Positions 9,393-16,936 of a stretch of DNA of 64,000 nt are shown in pieces. Origin of the DNA: Chamaesiphon minutus PCC 6605 (lineage in GTDB: Bacteria > Cyanobacteriota > Cyanobacteriia > Cyanobacteriales > Chamaesiphonaceae); contig NC_019697.1 in the NCBI RefSeq assembly GCF_000317145.1, forward strand, positions 2,170,001-2,234,000, written 5' to 3'. The translations under genes and the position numbers were made by a program. The stretch's first letter is position 1. Each line of letters opens with the position of its first letter. A model generated the notes under the pieces. The model made no database searches and was not told where the DNA came from. It saw only the letters and a list, made by a program, of their open reading frames with translations.

Positions 9393-10793
9393 ATGCAACT
9401 ACCTCTAGGCCCCCAAACTCCCGCTTTTGTCCAACTCACGCGCTGGATTTTTAGCCCAATGTCGTTCATGGACGAATGCGTTCGCCGCTTTGGAGACATG
9501 TATACCGTCAATCTGGGCAAAAATAATCCAAATCTAGTCTTTGTCAGCAATCCTCAAGCTTTGCAGCAAATGCTAACTCAAGATACTAGAGCAGATTTTC
9601 ATGCTCCAGGCGATCGGAACGGTTTACTAAAAACCTTGCTCGGTGACAACTCGGTCATTTGCTTGAGTGGATCGCAACATCAACGCCAACGACAGTTGAT
9701 GATGCCACCATTTCATAGCGATCGAATGCGTACCTATAGTCAGGTTATTAACCAAGTTACTACCGAAACGCTAGCCCGAGTCCAGATCGGTCAAACTTTC
9801 GACGTGCGAAAGACCACCCAAGCAATTACGCTGCGGGTGATTATGCAAGCTGTGTTTGGATTAAATCGGGGCGAGCGTGCCGAACGACTCGCACATTTAT
9901 TAAGCCAACTGCTCGATCGCAGCGGCTCTCCCCTGAGTGTCTCAATGTTATATTTTCCGATCCTCCAACAGGAATGGGGTGGTATCAGCCCCTGGGCGAT
10001 CCAAATGCGCGTTCAGCGAGCGGTAGATGCCTTAATCTACGCCGAGATCGCAGAACGTCGGACTCACCCCGATTCCTCCCGTACCGATATCCTCAGCCTA
10101 TTGATGGCGGCGCAGGATGAAGCGGGTGAATCGATGACCGATGTTGAATTGCGGGATGAATTGATGACGCTGCTGGTTGCCGGACATGAGACGACGGCGA
10201 CAGCTTTAGCTTGGGCATTATATTGGCTGCATAAATTGCCAGCCGTCAGGGATAAACTAGTCGCGGAACTCGATGGCTTAGGCGCAGAGCCAGATGTTAA
10301 CGCCATTATCAAAGCACCCTATCTCGAAGCCGTTTGTAATGAAACCCTGCGGATTTATCCAGTCGGGATGCTGACTTTGCCTAGAGTTAGTCTCAAATCT
10401 GTGACGCTTGCCGGACGAGAAATACCACCAGAGACAACCATATTGGGATCGATTTATTCAACCCATCAGCGAGCAGATTTATATCCCCAACCCCAGGAAT
10501 TTCGCCCAGAACGCTTCCTAGAGCGAAAGTTTTCGACCTTTGAGTTTTTGCCTTTTGGTAGTGGTGCCAGACGCTGCATCGGTAGTGCGTTTGCAATGAT
10601 GGAACTGAAACTCGCCCTCGCCAAGATCCTCTCGCGGTGGGAACTGGAATTGGTAGATAAGCGGGATATCCATCCCAAACGCCGAGGTTTGGTTACGGCT
10701 CCCGAACGCCCAATTCAACTACTGGTCAAAAGCCAGCGATCTGCGAGCGATCTCCACCCAGCCCAGGCGATCGATCGCGGAGCGTTCGCCTAG
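9393..10793 (+). CDS. cytochrome P450, CYP110-like
   Basis: The 466-aa protein carries all P450 landmarks: I-helix AGHETTAT (about residue 263), K-helix ETLR, and the haem-binding loop FLPFGSGARRCIGSAFA with the axial Cys near residue 395. The N-terminus MQLPLGPQTPAFVQLTRWI resembles the cyanobacterial CYP110 family, whose members oxidise fatty acids, alkanes or terpenoids. The ATG at 9393 is preferred to one 18 bases upstream because GGGA precedes it at good spacing and CYP110 proteins start this way. The last codons run into a short GC-rich dispersed repeat (GCGGAGCGTTCGCCTAGCG), which probably replaced the original C-terminus. Copy A of the direct-repeat element lies upstream. Confidence 0.9.
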   Translation: MQLPLGPQTPAFVQLTRWIFSPMSFMDECVRRFGDMYTVNLGKNNPNLVFVSNPQALQQMLTQDTRADFHAPGDRNGLLKTLLGDNSVICLSGSQHQRQRQLMMPPFHSDRMRTYSQVINQVTTETLARVQIGQTFDVRKTTQAITLRVIMQAVFGLNRGERAERLAHLLSQLLDRSGSPLSVSMLYFPILQQEWGGISPWAIQMRVQRAVDALIYAEIAERRTHPDSSRTDILSLLMAAQDEAGESMTDVELRDELMTLLVAGHETTATALAWALYWLHKLPAVRDKLVAELDGLGAEPDVNAIIKAPYLEAVCNETLRIYPVGMLTLPRVSLKSVTLAGREIPPETTILGSIYSTHQRADLYPQPQEFRPERFLERKFSTFEFLPFGSGARRCIGSAFAMMELKLALAKILSRWELELVDKRDIHPKRRGLVTAPERPIQLLVKSQRSASDLHPAQAIDRGAFA

Positions 10794-10950
10794 CGAAATC
10801 GACTCTCCCTGCTTGGCGATCTTCGACGAAACTTAGCAAACGCTGCAACTCCTCACAACCATGAATGACGTTTTTATCGGTGCGACCGCGATCGTTCCCA
10901 CCACTTTCTCATCGGTCACAGTCGCTGAAGAATTTTTTCACTCAAAAATT

Positions 10951-11030
10951 AGTTAAAAGTTATTCATAAGTTACTCACAAGTTAGTCACAACTCGATCGT
11001 TCTCAGATTCAAACTTAGTTAGCGGTAGAG
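10951..11030 (+). promoter_or_regulatory. 11-bp direct-repeat element (copy B, three perfect-phase repeats)
   Basis: AGTTATTCATA (10958), AGTTACTCACA (10969) and AGTTAGTCACA (10980) are three consecutive 11-bp repeats. They are followed by AACTTAGTTAG at 11012, 32 bp from the last repeat start, that is one helical turn more than in copies A, C and D. A further AGTTA lies just upstream at 10951. This is the clearest copy and defines the consensus AGTTAGTCACA. It lies before a small membrane-protein ORF. Confidence 0.65.
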
Positions 11031-11081
11031 TCTAATCGATATAGCAAACTGAAGTCAACTAAATTTTCAATCTGAAAAATT

Positions 11082-11240
11082 ATGCCTAATAACTCCAGAC
11101 GATCCACCAAAGAGATCCTCTTATTATCTCTTAGTGTACTGATTATTATTAGTTCTACTATGGTTGGCTTGACTGTTTTATGGAAAGAATGTTCGCGATT
11201 AATAACTAAAGATCTCATCTACCCTTCCGCTTGGCGATAG
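11082..11240 (+). CDS. small single-pass membrane protein (52 aa)
   Basis: The ORF encodes 52 residues: a basic N-terminus (MPNNSRRSTKEI), one hydrophobic helix (about residues 13-34, LLLSLSVLIIISSTMVGLTV) and a short charged tail ending SAWR. The gene starts about 50 bp after the AACTTAG box of copy B of the direct-repeat element, which supports expression. There is no recognisable Shine-Dalgarno. The hydrolase gene follows 66 bp downstream. I do not recognise the family; a small membrane-anchored stress or regulatory peptide is one possibility. Confidence 0.45.
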   Translation: MPNNSRRSTKEILLLSLSVLIIISSTMVGLTVLWKECSRLITKDLIYPSAWR

Positions 11241-11306
11241 GTCACAAAATTCTCGATTTTGTTAACTTACATTCGATGAGCATTTACTTAAAAGGAAGGT
11301 GCGACC

Positions 11307-12371
11307 GTGTTAATGGAAAAACTGTGTGCGGCTACTCCTCAATTAGAAACCTCGCTCGCTCGGCAAAAAAACTATTTGTCTCCGATCCGATCGGGATCGT
11401 CTGGTGTTAATATTCCTCATTCTGGCATCTGTAAAGATTTACCTGGGAAACAAAAAACTTCATTTAGTCCCGAACCTTTATACAAGGAGACGAAAAGCTA
11501 CACCACGACGATCGCCACAAGTGGAGATCCTGCTGATATTTATTACCCGATTGCCAAGTCAAACAAATGTCCGGTGGAATTTCCGATTGCACTGCTGCTG
11601 CAAGGAGCGTTAGTTGATAAAGCAGATTACGCCAATTTTGCGGCTCAAGTAGCCAGTTATGGCTTTATCGTGGTGGTTCCCAATAACGAACGAACCTTGA
11701 GTGCGCCAACCGGACAAACAATTACCGGATTGTTTCCCGAACCGCAACAGATTAATGAGGTTTTGGATTGGATGGAGGCAGAAGATGTCAATCCTGATTC
11801 GCCGATCGTTAACATTATCGATCCAGATAAATTGGGATTGCTAGGACATTCCTTTGGGGGGAGCGTCGGATTGGGTGCCAGTCAAGAAGACATCTTTGTC
11901 CCTGGAATTAGTTCTCCAAATTATGTCCAACCGCCCGAACTAAAAGCCGGGATCTTTTATGGCACTAGTTTCAGAAATCCCGTTACCGATGCCGTTTTAC
12001 CATTAAATAACCAGGATATTGCCACTGGCTTAATTGTCGGCGATCGGGATGGCGTAATTAAACCTGGATCTACAACCGAAACCTACGATCTGATTCTCAA
12101 TCCTCCCAAGGCGTTAATTACAGTCGAGGGTGCCAATCACTATGGTATTACCAATCTAGACAATCCGATCCGCGAACCCAATCGACCGACATTAGCGCAA
12201 TCTACTACTACAGAGACGATCGCGCGCTGGAGTGGGCTATTTTTACAGGCACATCTGCAAGGTAGCTCAGGTGCTTTTGACTATATTTACAACACTGGTG
12301 ACGCTCTCGATCCCAATGTGAGTGTCATCAGTCAAAGTCCCAACTTCGGACACTTCTCGAATCTGCCGTAG
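11307..12371 (+). CDS. alpha/beta hydrolase, chlorophyllase/dienelactone hydrolase-like
   Basis: The 354-aa protein has an alpha/beta-hydrolase core: nucleophile elbow GLLGHSFGGSVG, an acid-containing GLIVGDRDGVI, and a C-terminal His in VEGANHYGITN. The lead-in PIALLLQGALVDKADYANFA and VASYGFIVVVPNNER resemble chlorophyllase and PET-hydrolase-like cyanobacterial enzymes that act on ester bonds. The N-terminal 60 residues are low in order and show no clear signal peptide. GTG at 11307 has GGAAGG 8 bases upstream, whereas the ATG two codons later is too far from it. It may be cotranscribed with the small membrane protein under copy B. The substrate is unknown. Confidence 0.75.
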   Translation: MLMEKLCAATPQLETSLARQKNYLSPIRSGSSGVNIPHSGICKDLPGKQKTSFSPEPLYKETKSYTTTIATSGDPADIYYPIAKSNKCPVEFPIALLLQGALVDKADYANFAAQVASYGFIVVVPNNERTLSAPTGQTITGLFPEPQQINEVLDWMEAEDVNPDSPIVNIIDPDKLGLLGHSFGGSVGLGASQEDIFVPGISSPNYVQPPELKAGIFYGTSFRNPVTDAVLPLNNQDIATGLIVGDRDGVIKPGSTTETYDLILNPPKALITVEGANHYGITNLDNPIREPNRPTLAQSTTTETIARWSGLFLQAHLQGSSGAFDYIYNTGDALDPNVSVISQSPNFGHFSNLP

Positions 12372-12410
12372 TGGCTGGGGAGATCGTACCGATATCCAAA
12401 AGCGATCGAC

Positions 12411-12448
12411 AAGTTAGTCATTCTTCGTCTCGAACTTAGATAGGAGTC
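12411..12448 (+). promoter_or_regulatory. direct-repeat element (copy C)
   Basis: AAGTTAGTCATTC at 12411 is followed by GTCTCGAACTTAGATAGGAGT, with 21 bp from repeat start to AACTTAG as in copies A and D. Only one clear 11-bp repeat is visible. The match to copy A runs almost without change across the whole 38 bp, so the conserved unit is larger than the repeat alone. It lies 45 bp before the unknown gene at 12493. Confidence 0.55.
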
Positions 12449-12492
12449 GAGTTAGATGGATGTATGAGATGCAAACCAGCAGAATTTGAGCT

Positions 12493-13104
12493 ATGTCACA
12501 CACCATCATCGACGCGCTAGATCGAGTCATCCCATCGTTGGTACAGCCGCTGCCGAGGAGCATCGTACCGACAGACGAGACACTAAGCAAACACACTAAT
12601 TGCCTGTGCGCCAGTCGTGGGGATTTTCCCCATCAAAAACTACTCATATCAGACTACGACCTCACTTGGTCGATTCTAGAGTGCGATCTATCTCAATGTA
12701 GTCAGGAGGTGAGTGCTGAAATGGTGACAGCCTGGGAAGCAGCGGGAATTAATTGGCAGCAGCGGGCAGTCATCAATCTTAAAGTGGCATCTAGAGAGCT
12801 GTGGACGCATCGCCAACTGCGCCCGGATGGCAGCCTGCTGATGGCACTAATGATGCACGATGATGGGTTTGGTTCGTCCCGCATTCTCCTGTCTGGCTAT
12901 CTCCAACAGCATTTTCCCGCTGGTTATTATGTGGCAATTCCCGATCGACGAATCGGCATCGCCACGCCGAGCAATCTCTCAGTTAGCGAACGGCAAGAGA
13001 TTCAAGATTCGATCCAATCTTATTACGATCGAGCCTCTATGCCGATCGGTTCCCAGCTACTCGCCCCTGAAGATCTCATTCCCCAACATTATTACTGGAA
13101 CTAG
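12493..13104 (+). CDS. conserved-looking protein of unknown function
   Basis: The ORF encodes 203 residues without a signal peptide or membrane helix. A distinctive stretch is ILLSGYLQQHFPAGYYVAIPDRRIGI (seen in two parts), followed by LSVSERQEIQDSIQSYYDRA. The pattern of a beta strand with FPxGYxVAIPDR suggests a cyanobacterial family with a DUF1444-like core, but I cannot assign it. Direct-repeat copy C precedes it, placing it in the same putative regulon as the P450 and the cytochrome peroxidase. Codon use and CGATCG content match the neighbours. Confidence 0.6.
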   Translation: MSHTIIDALDRVIPSLVQPLPRSIVPTDETLSKHTNCLCASRGDFPHQKLLISDYDLTWSILECDLSQCSQEVSAEMVTAWEAAGINWQQRAVINLKVASRELWTHRQLRPDGSLLMALMMHDDGFGSSRILLSGYLQQHFPAGYYVAIPDRRIGIATPSNLSVSERQEIQDSIQSYYDRASMPIGSQLLAPEDLIPQHYYWN

Positions 13105-13393
13105 CGGCATTCGTTGGCGGAGCCTCTTTCAAGAAACTTAACCTGAAATTGGCTCTGTACAAGGATCTGTAGGTTGGGTTGAAGAATGAAACCCAACGCA
13201 CCCAAACAGAGTTTCTTTCATCCATTAGACGACATTTATGTCGGCTCAGATGCTCTGGAAGAGAATCGGCATCGATAGAGCCACCACTAGAGTTAATACC
13301 TCAACGGTATTTAATTGAGATAGGAAATTTGTGAGATCAGAATGCCGGAAATAACTTAACTTTAGGTATTGACAAAAGTTGATTAAAGTTGCC
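13105..13393. other. intergenic region with two dispersed repeats
   Basis: This stretch has no gene. It contains a short GC-rich repeat at 13108 (TTGGCGGAGCCTCTTTC) and a hairpin at about 13173-13197, GTTGGGTT-gaagaatga-AACCCAAC, both seen widely in cyanobacterial intergenic DNA. Downstream, AAAGTTGATTAAAGTTG may be weak relatives of the AGTTAGTCA repeats. Nothing else is recognised. Confidence 0.5.
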
Positions 13394-13457
13394 CTCTTTT
13401 GACAACTTTCGATCGAGACGTTTTTCAGATTTTTTCCTGTTTTGAAATCTCTAAGAT
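13394..13457 (+). promoter_or_regulatory. shared 64-bp upstream box (copy 1)
   Basis: CTCTTTTG, nine variable bases, GATCGAGAC, TTTTTCAGAT and finally ATCTCTAAGAT occur in the same order and exact spacing as at 14202-14265. No gap is needed in the 64-bp alignment. The box lies 64 bp before the GTG start of the GAF protein and is probably a promoter or operator common to the two adjacent units. Confidence 0.6.
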
Positions 13458-13521
13458 GAGAACATACCACGGCAAGTATTTAAATCCCCGTGAGTGTTTA
13501 CACTTTAATGGAGTAACCGCA

Positions 13522-14142
13522 GTGATTAATTTCAAACAGATCGATTCAGTCAAGCAACAAGAAAGACCGATCCTCCAAGACTCTAGATTGGCCTCGATCG
13601 ACGGAGTTGTAGATATGGGTACTCAGTTCATTCAAACCTCTTCCCTCTCTTCACCACAATCTTTAACGCCACTGGTAGACGATCGGGAAGACGCTGGCAT
13701 CATGCCGTTGCTAAATTCGATTCAAGGTATAAATGAAGCACCCAACGTTGAAGATACAATTGCACCGATTGTCATGCAGATCTGTGAAGCAGCGGGGTGG
13801 GATTATGGAGAAATATGGATTCCTTCAGCTAACTCCATAATTTTAGAACTGACCGACGTTTTTCATATTGCATCGAACACCACCGATTTGCAGTCTTTAG
13901 AGCAATTTCGCCTATGTAGTGAAGGGTTTGTTGTCTCACCTGGAGAGGGATTACCAGGGCGGGTTTGGTCATCGGGGCAATCCGAGTCGATTGCCGATGC
14001 TACCGCTGACTCAGAGTCTTATTGGTTGCGAAATCAACTTGCTAAAGCATTCGATCTGAGTGCTGGGCTTGGCGTGCCAATTATCGAGAACGGGCGAGTG
14101 GTGGCAGTTTTGGTATTTTTTCAATTAGTAACTCAGCAATGA
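13522..14142 (+). CDS. GAF-domain protein
   Basis: The 206-aa protein is mostly one GAF domain (about residues 75-205): APIVMQICEAAGWDYGEIW, an extended middle, then SPGEGLPGRVWSSGQ, and GLGVPIIENGRVVAVLVFF. This GAF subtype is the one usually fused to cyanobacterial histidine kinases, but here it stands alone with an unstructured N-terminus. There is no Cys in a bilin-binding context. GTG at 13522 is chosen because GGAG lies 8 bases upstream; an ATG at 13456 overlaps the shared upstream box. It may act as a stand-alone sensor for a neighbouring kinase; this is inference. Confidence 0.75.
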   Translation: MINFKQIDSVKQQERPILQDSRLASIDGVVDMGTQFIQTSSLSSPQSLTPLVDDREDAGIMPLLNSIQGINEAPNVEDTIAPIVMQICEAAGWDYGEIWIPSANSIILELTDVFHIASNTTDLQSLEQFRLCSEGFVVSPGEGLPGRVWSSGQSESIADATADSESYWLRNQLAKAFDLSAGLGVPIIENGRVVAVLVFFQLVTQQ

Positions 14143-14201
14143 AGTTCCCAAAAGACCTAACTAAGTATACTTAGCACCCCCAAAAGTCAACCAGGATTAC
14201 T

Positions 14202-14265
14202 CTCTTTTGTTAAAGGTAGATCGAGACATTTTTTAGATGTTTATTTTAATAGATATCTCTAAGAT
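14202..14265 (+). promoter_or_regulatory. shared 64-bp upstream box (copy 2)
   Basis: This is the second copy of the CTCTTTTG-N9-GATCGAGAC...ATCTCTAAGAT box. It matches the copy at 13394 in order and spacing and lies 48 bp before the DUF4278 gene. A short palindrome CTAAGTATACTTAG precedes it at 14161. Confidence 0.6.
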
Positions 14266-14313
14266 ATAAATAATTGAATTGACAAATACATTGTGATAAA
14301 TACAGGCAAAATT

Positions 14314-14514
14314 ATGAATCTCACCTATCGTGGCAATAACTATAATTCCAATTCAGCCAAACTAAAATCTCTTTTTTCAGCTCAAAATCAAATCAAATCA
14401 GTTCATAAGTTGATGTACAGAGGTAACACTTATCAGTTCGGCTCAAACACCTCTGCTGTTAAATCGATCGGTTATAAGTTGACTTATCAGGGTAATACCT
14501 ATTATGTCAATTAG
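14314..14514 (+). CDS. DUF4278 small protein with three YRGNxY repeats
   Basis: The 66-aa protein is composed of three copies of a nine-residue motif: LTYRGNNYN, LMYRGNTYQ and LTYQGNTYY, separated by linkers of about 20-30 residues. M(K/N)LTYRGxxY is the hallmark of DUF4278, a family known almost only from cyanobacteria and of unknown function. Most family members have one or two copies; three tidy copies filling the whole protein is unusual. Its TAG stop overlaps the ATG of the next gene (14504), so translation is probably coupled. The shared 64-bp box lies upstream. Confidence 0.75.
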   Translation: MNLTYRGNNYNSNSAKLKSLFSAQNQIKSVHKLMYRGNTYQFGSNTSAVKSIGYKLTYQGNTYYVN

Positions 14515-15145
14515 CATGAATCGATCGATTCAACCATCAGATCTAAATAGGAATTCAGTACTAATGCATGGCATCTCAACTCGAAAGCAGATTTTAATTA
14601 TCGATCCAGATGCGTCATTGGCAAAAACGTTACTCGACGATACTTATGGCAATCTCATTGAAGTGACGATCGCTTGTAATAGCCGAGCTGGAATGACGTT
14701 GGTGAAAGAAATCATGCCAGACGCGGTTTCGATCGGCTCGCAGCTTTCTAGCATCGAATGTTATGAAGTGGTGCAGAAATTGAGATCGTTTTCCCCCACA
14801 ACACAAATGCCGATCGTCTTCTTTTCTGGACTCCCAGATCTGAGTCGAATCATCGATATCACTGAACTCAAACAACCCTCTGATCGGCAACAAAAACGAT
14901 CGCGTCAGCAAGAGCGGCTTGCCAAGATCCTGAAATGGTCGAGCAGTGCTTGTGCGATCGCTGGGGGCGTTTTGCTGGCATCAAATATCCCGATCAGTGG
15001 ATTTGGGTTTATCGGTTTGGCTACGAGTTCGTTTCAGATGTTATTGGCTAGCTGCTTGCTGGCAGATAAAACAATGGTTGTTTATTCTGGTGCGCTGTTT
15101 ATATTTGTAGATTGTTTGGGAGTATTTCGATGGCTAATCATGTAG
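14504..15145 (+). CDS. degenerate receiver domain fused to a small membrane domain
   Basis: The 213-aa protein begins with a receiver-like fold (about residues 28-120: KQILIIDPDASLAKTLLDD, then MPIVFFSGL). The phospho-acceptor strand reads MPDAVSIGSQLSS, so the usual LLDxxMP Asp is absent and phosphorylation is unlikely. The C-terminal third (about 145-213) has three hydrophobic segments, including GGVLLASNIPISGFGFIGL and GALFIFVDCLGVFRWLIM, resembling small SWEET/PnuC-like or CBU_0592-type membrane proteins. It overlaps both the DUF4278 gene upstream and the Coq4-like gene downstream. An alternative ATG lies at 14516. A membrane-tethered pseudo-receiver is the plain reading. Confidence 0.65.
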   Translation: MSISMNRSIQPSDLNRNSVLMHGISTRKQILIIDPDASLAKTLLDDTYGNLIEVTIACNSRAGMTLVKEIMPDAVSIGSQLSSIECYEVVQKLRSFSPTTQMPIVFFSGLPDLSRIIDITELKQPSDRQQKRSRQQERLAKILKWSSSACAIAGGVLLASNIPISGFGFIGLATSSFQMLLASCLLADKTMVVYSGALFIFVDCLGVFRWLIM

Positions 15146-15621
15146 AGATGTTTTCCCCGTCGGCTGCCATGACGTTGGGATCGGCAGTAGCAGCATTGGG
15201 CGGATTTGAGCAATCGGACGTGCCCTGGCAAATCTGGCTCATCGAAAACCCCGATAGCCCGATCGCACTGCCTGGAAAAATCAGTCTGTATAATCACGAT
15301 TGCCTTCATGTACTGCTGGATCGTGGTTTATCCAATGCCGAGGAAGCTTTTGTGGTTGGCTTTTCGATGGGCACCGATCGGCAGACTCATTGGTATCATG
15401 TCATCATTTTTAAGCTGATTTCGCTGTACTTCTATCCTCCCAAGTATCGGTTTACTTGGGAACAGATCGAATCCTTTGAATTGGGATACAAATTTGGCAA
15501 GTTGAGTGCGATTAAGAATCTCAACTCCATCAACTTTCGCCTCCATACACACAAAACTGTCGATCGCCTCAGACAGCTTTTGGGCATAGATTTGGATAAT
15601 TTAACACTGGGAAAGGAGTAA
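15130..15621 (+). CDS. Coq4-like protein with HDxxH-x11-E motif
   Basis: The 163-aa protein contains HDCLHVLLDRGLSNAEE, matching the HDxxH-x11-E zinc-ligand pattern described for Coq4 (ubiquinone biosynthesis scaffold), followed by AFVVGFSMGTD, comparable to the Coq4 helix after the motif. The remainder (KLISLYFYPPKYRFTWEQIE) does not match anything I recall. ATG at 15130 is chosen because GGGAG lies 7 bases upstream; the gene then overlaps the preceding stop by 16 bp. With the DUF4278 and receiver-membrane genes it forms a tightly coupled three-gene unit. Cyanobacteria make plastoquinone by a different route, so a direct ubiquinone role is doubtful. Confidence 0.55.
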   Translation: MANHVEMFSPSAAMTLGSAVAALGGFEQSDVPWQIWLIENPDSPIALPGKISLYNHDCLHVLLDRGLSNAEEAFVVGFSMGTDRQTHWYHVIIFKLISLYFYPPKYRFTWEQIESFELGYKFGKLSAIKNLNSINFRLHTHKTVDRLRQLLGIDLDNLTLGKE

Positions 15622-15695
15622 GTCAACGCCAGTTCGGGTTAAGAATATTTGCTCCGCTTCAGCACCGCCGCCGATTGAAATCGGGGCTAACGTTA

Positions 15696-15745
15696 CAAAG
15701 TCCGCCTGCGCGGACTCTTCTCTCAGTCCGCGCAGGCGGACTTTG
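15696..15745. repeat. GTCCGC-type hairpin repeat (copy 1)
   Basis: CAAAGTCCGCCTGCGCGGACT pairs perfectly with its reverse complement 7 bases later, giving a 21-bp stem. Flanking sequence (ATTGAAATCGGGGCTA left; GCATCACAAGCCGAGAC right) belongs to the same repeat family as at 19.8, 31.2 and 62.5 kb. The stem could also end transcription of the Coq4-like gene. Confidence 0.8.
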
Positions 15746-15800
15746 CATCACAAGCCGAGACTTCCAGTCTCCAGGCATCTCTTATCCCGAATTGAGGGTA

Positions 15801-15851
15801 AGTCACTCAAAAGTTGGTCATTCTCAGTCTCGAACTTAGTTAGTAGTGGAG
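15801..15851 (+). promoter_or_regulatory. 11-bp direct-repeat element (copy D)
   Basis: AGTCACTCAAA (15801) and AGTTGGTCATT (15812) are followed by GTCTCGAACTTAGTTAG with the same 21-bp spacing as copies A and C. It precedes the cytochrome c peroxidase/hybrid kinase operon by about 50 bp. Its presence argues against upstream start codons for the peroxidase that would place it inside the coding region. Confidence 0.6.
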
Positions 15852-15898
15852 TTAAATCAATAAATGAGATCCAAACAAGCGCACAGTCGAGAACTAGG

Positions 15899-16936
15899 AT
15901 GCAATTACTGAATATCGATCGGCGAATTCAACGCTGGATTTACTTTGCGGCTTTAATTTTCGGCGCGAGTCTGCTCGTACTTTTCTTGCAGCACAGATCT
16001 TCGTTCCAGCCGTCTGTGACAATACCCAAACAGATCGAAATAGCTCTGACTGGCGAACCGATCCAAGCGATTCCGCAAGAAATCGCAATTAATCTACCTA
16101 AAGTAACGTTGGGTGAGAAATTATTTCAAGACGTGCGCTTGTCTACAAATAATCAGAAATCTTGCCTCAGTTGTCACAGTTTTAGCTTGGGTGGGGCTGA
16201 TGGTCGTTCCCATTCGATCGGCATCAATGGCATCCCGACTGAAGTTAATACCCCAACGGTGTTTAATGCGCGGTTCAACTTTCGACTCAATTGGAACGGA
16301 AAATATACCAATCTTAGCGATCATCTCGATGCGCTGATGAGCAATCCGAAGGTGATGGGCGTTCAATGGCCAGCCGCGATTCGATCGTTGGAGCAGGTGC
16401 CAGAATACAGGCAGCTATTCGATCGGGTTTATCCAGATGGACTGACTCCCACCAATATTAAAGATGCGCTCGTCGCTTATGAATTGTCGCTCAATACGCC
16501 AAATGCGCGGTTCGATCGCTTTTTGCTCGGCGATAAACAGGCATTGACAGCCGCCGAAATAGAGGGATATCGGTTGTTTAAAGCCAATGGTTGCATCAGT
16601 TGTCATCAAGGGGTGAATGTCGGGGGCAATATGTTTCAACCCTTTGGGATTATGAGTGACTATTTTGCCGCTCGGGGTCGGATGACTCCAGCCGATTTAG
16701 GTCGTTTCAATGTTACCAAAAATGAGGCCGATCGCCATCTATTTCGGGTGCCGAGTCTACGGAATGTCGCGCTGACTGCGCCTTACTTTCATGATGGTTC
16801 AGCCAAAACTTTGGAGGAGGCGATCGCCACGATGACCAAATATCAACTCGGTCGCACTTTGCCTACAGAGCAGATTGCTTCGATCGCCAAGTTTTTACGT
16901 ACCCTCACTGGTGAGTATCGAGGCAAACCCTTATGA
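15899..16936 (+). CDS. di-haem cytochrome c peroxidase (MauG/CcpA family)
   Basis: The 345-aa protein has an N-terminal membrane anchor or signal ([18 protein letters not shown], about residues 10-27), and two CxxCH haem sites: CLSCH and CISCH. Conserved surroundings [24 protein letters not shown] and [19 protein letters not shown] are diagnostic of bacterial cytochrome c peroxidases, which reduce H2O2 in the periplasm or lumen using electrons from small c-type cytochromes. The ATG at 15899 is chosen because direct-repeat copy D lies upstream of it; an in-frame ATG at 15743 would begin inside the hairpin repeat. Its TGA overlaps the ATG of the hybrid kinase (ATGA), so the two are translationally coupled, suggesting redox or peroxide signalling. 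Confidence 0.88.
   Translation: MQLLNIDRRIQRWIYFAALIFGASLLVLFLQHRSSFQPSVTIPKQIEIALTGEPIQAIPQEIAINLPKVTLGEKLFQDVRLSTNNQKSCLSCHSFSLGGADGRSHSIGINGIPTEVNTPTVFNARFNFRLNWNGKYTNLSDHLDALMSNPKVMGVQWPAAIRSLEQVPEYRQLFDRVYPDGLTPTNIKDALVAYELSLNTPNARFDRFLLGDKQALTAAEIEGYRLFKANGCISCHQGVNVGGNMFQPFGIMSDYFAARGRMTPADLGRFNVTKNEADRHLFRVPSLRNVALTAPYFHDGSAKTLEEAIATMTKYQLGRTLPTEQIASIAKFLRTLTGEYRGKPL

Noticed and set aside
11015-11218. 67-codon minus-strand frame opposite the small membrane protein
   Set aside because: The plus-strand ORF has a better start, a membrane helix and an upstream regulatory element.
15743-15898. N-terminal extension of the cytochrome peroxidase
   Set aside because: It would begin inside a hairpin repeat and run through direct-repeat copy D; it has no signal-peptide character.
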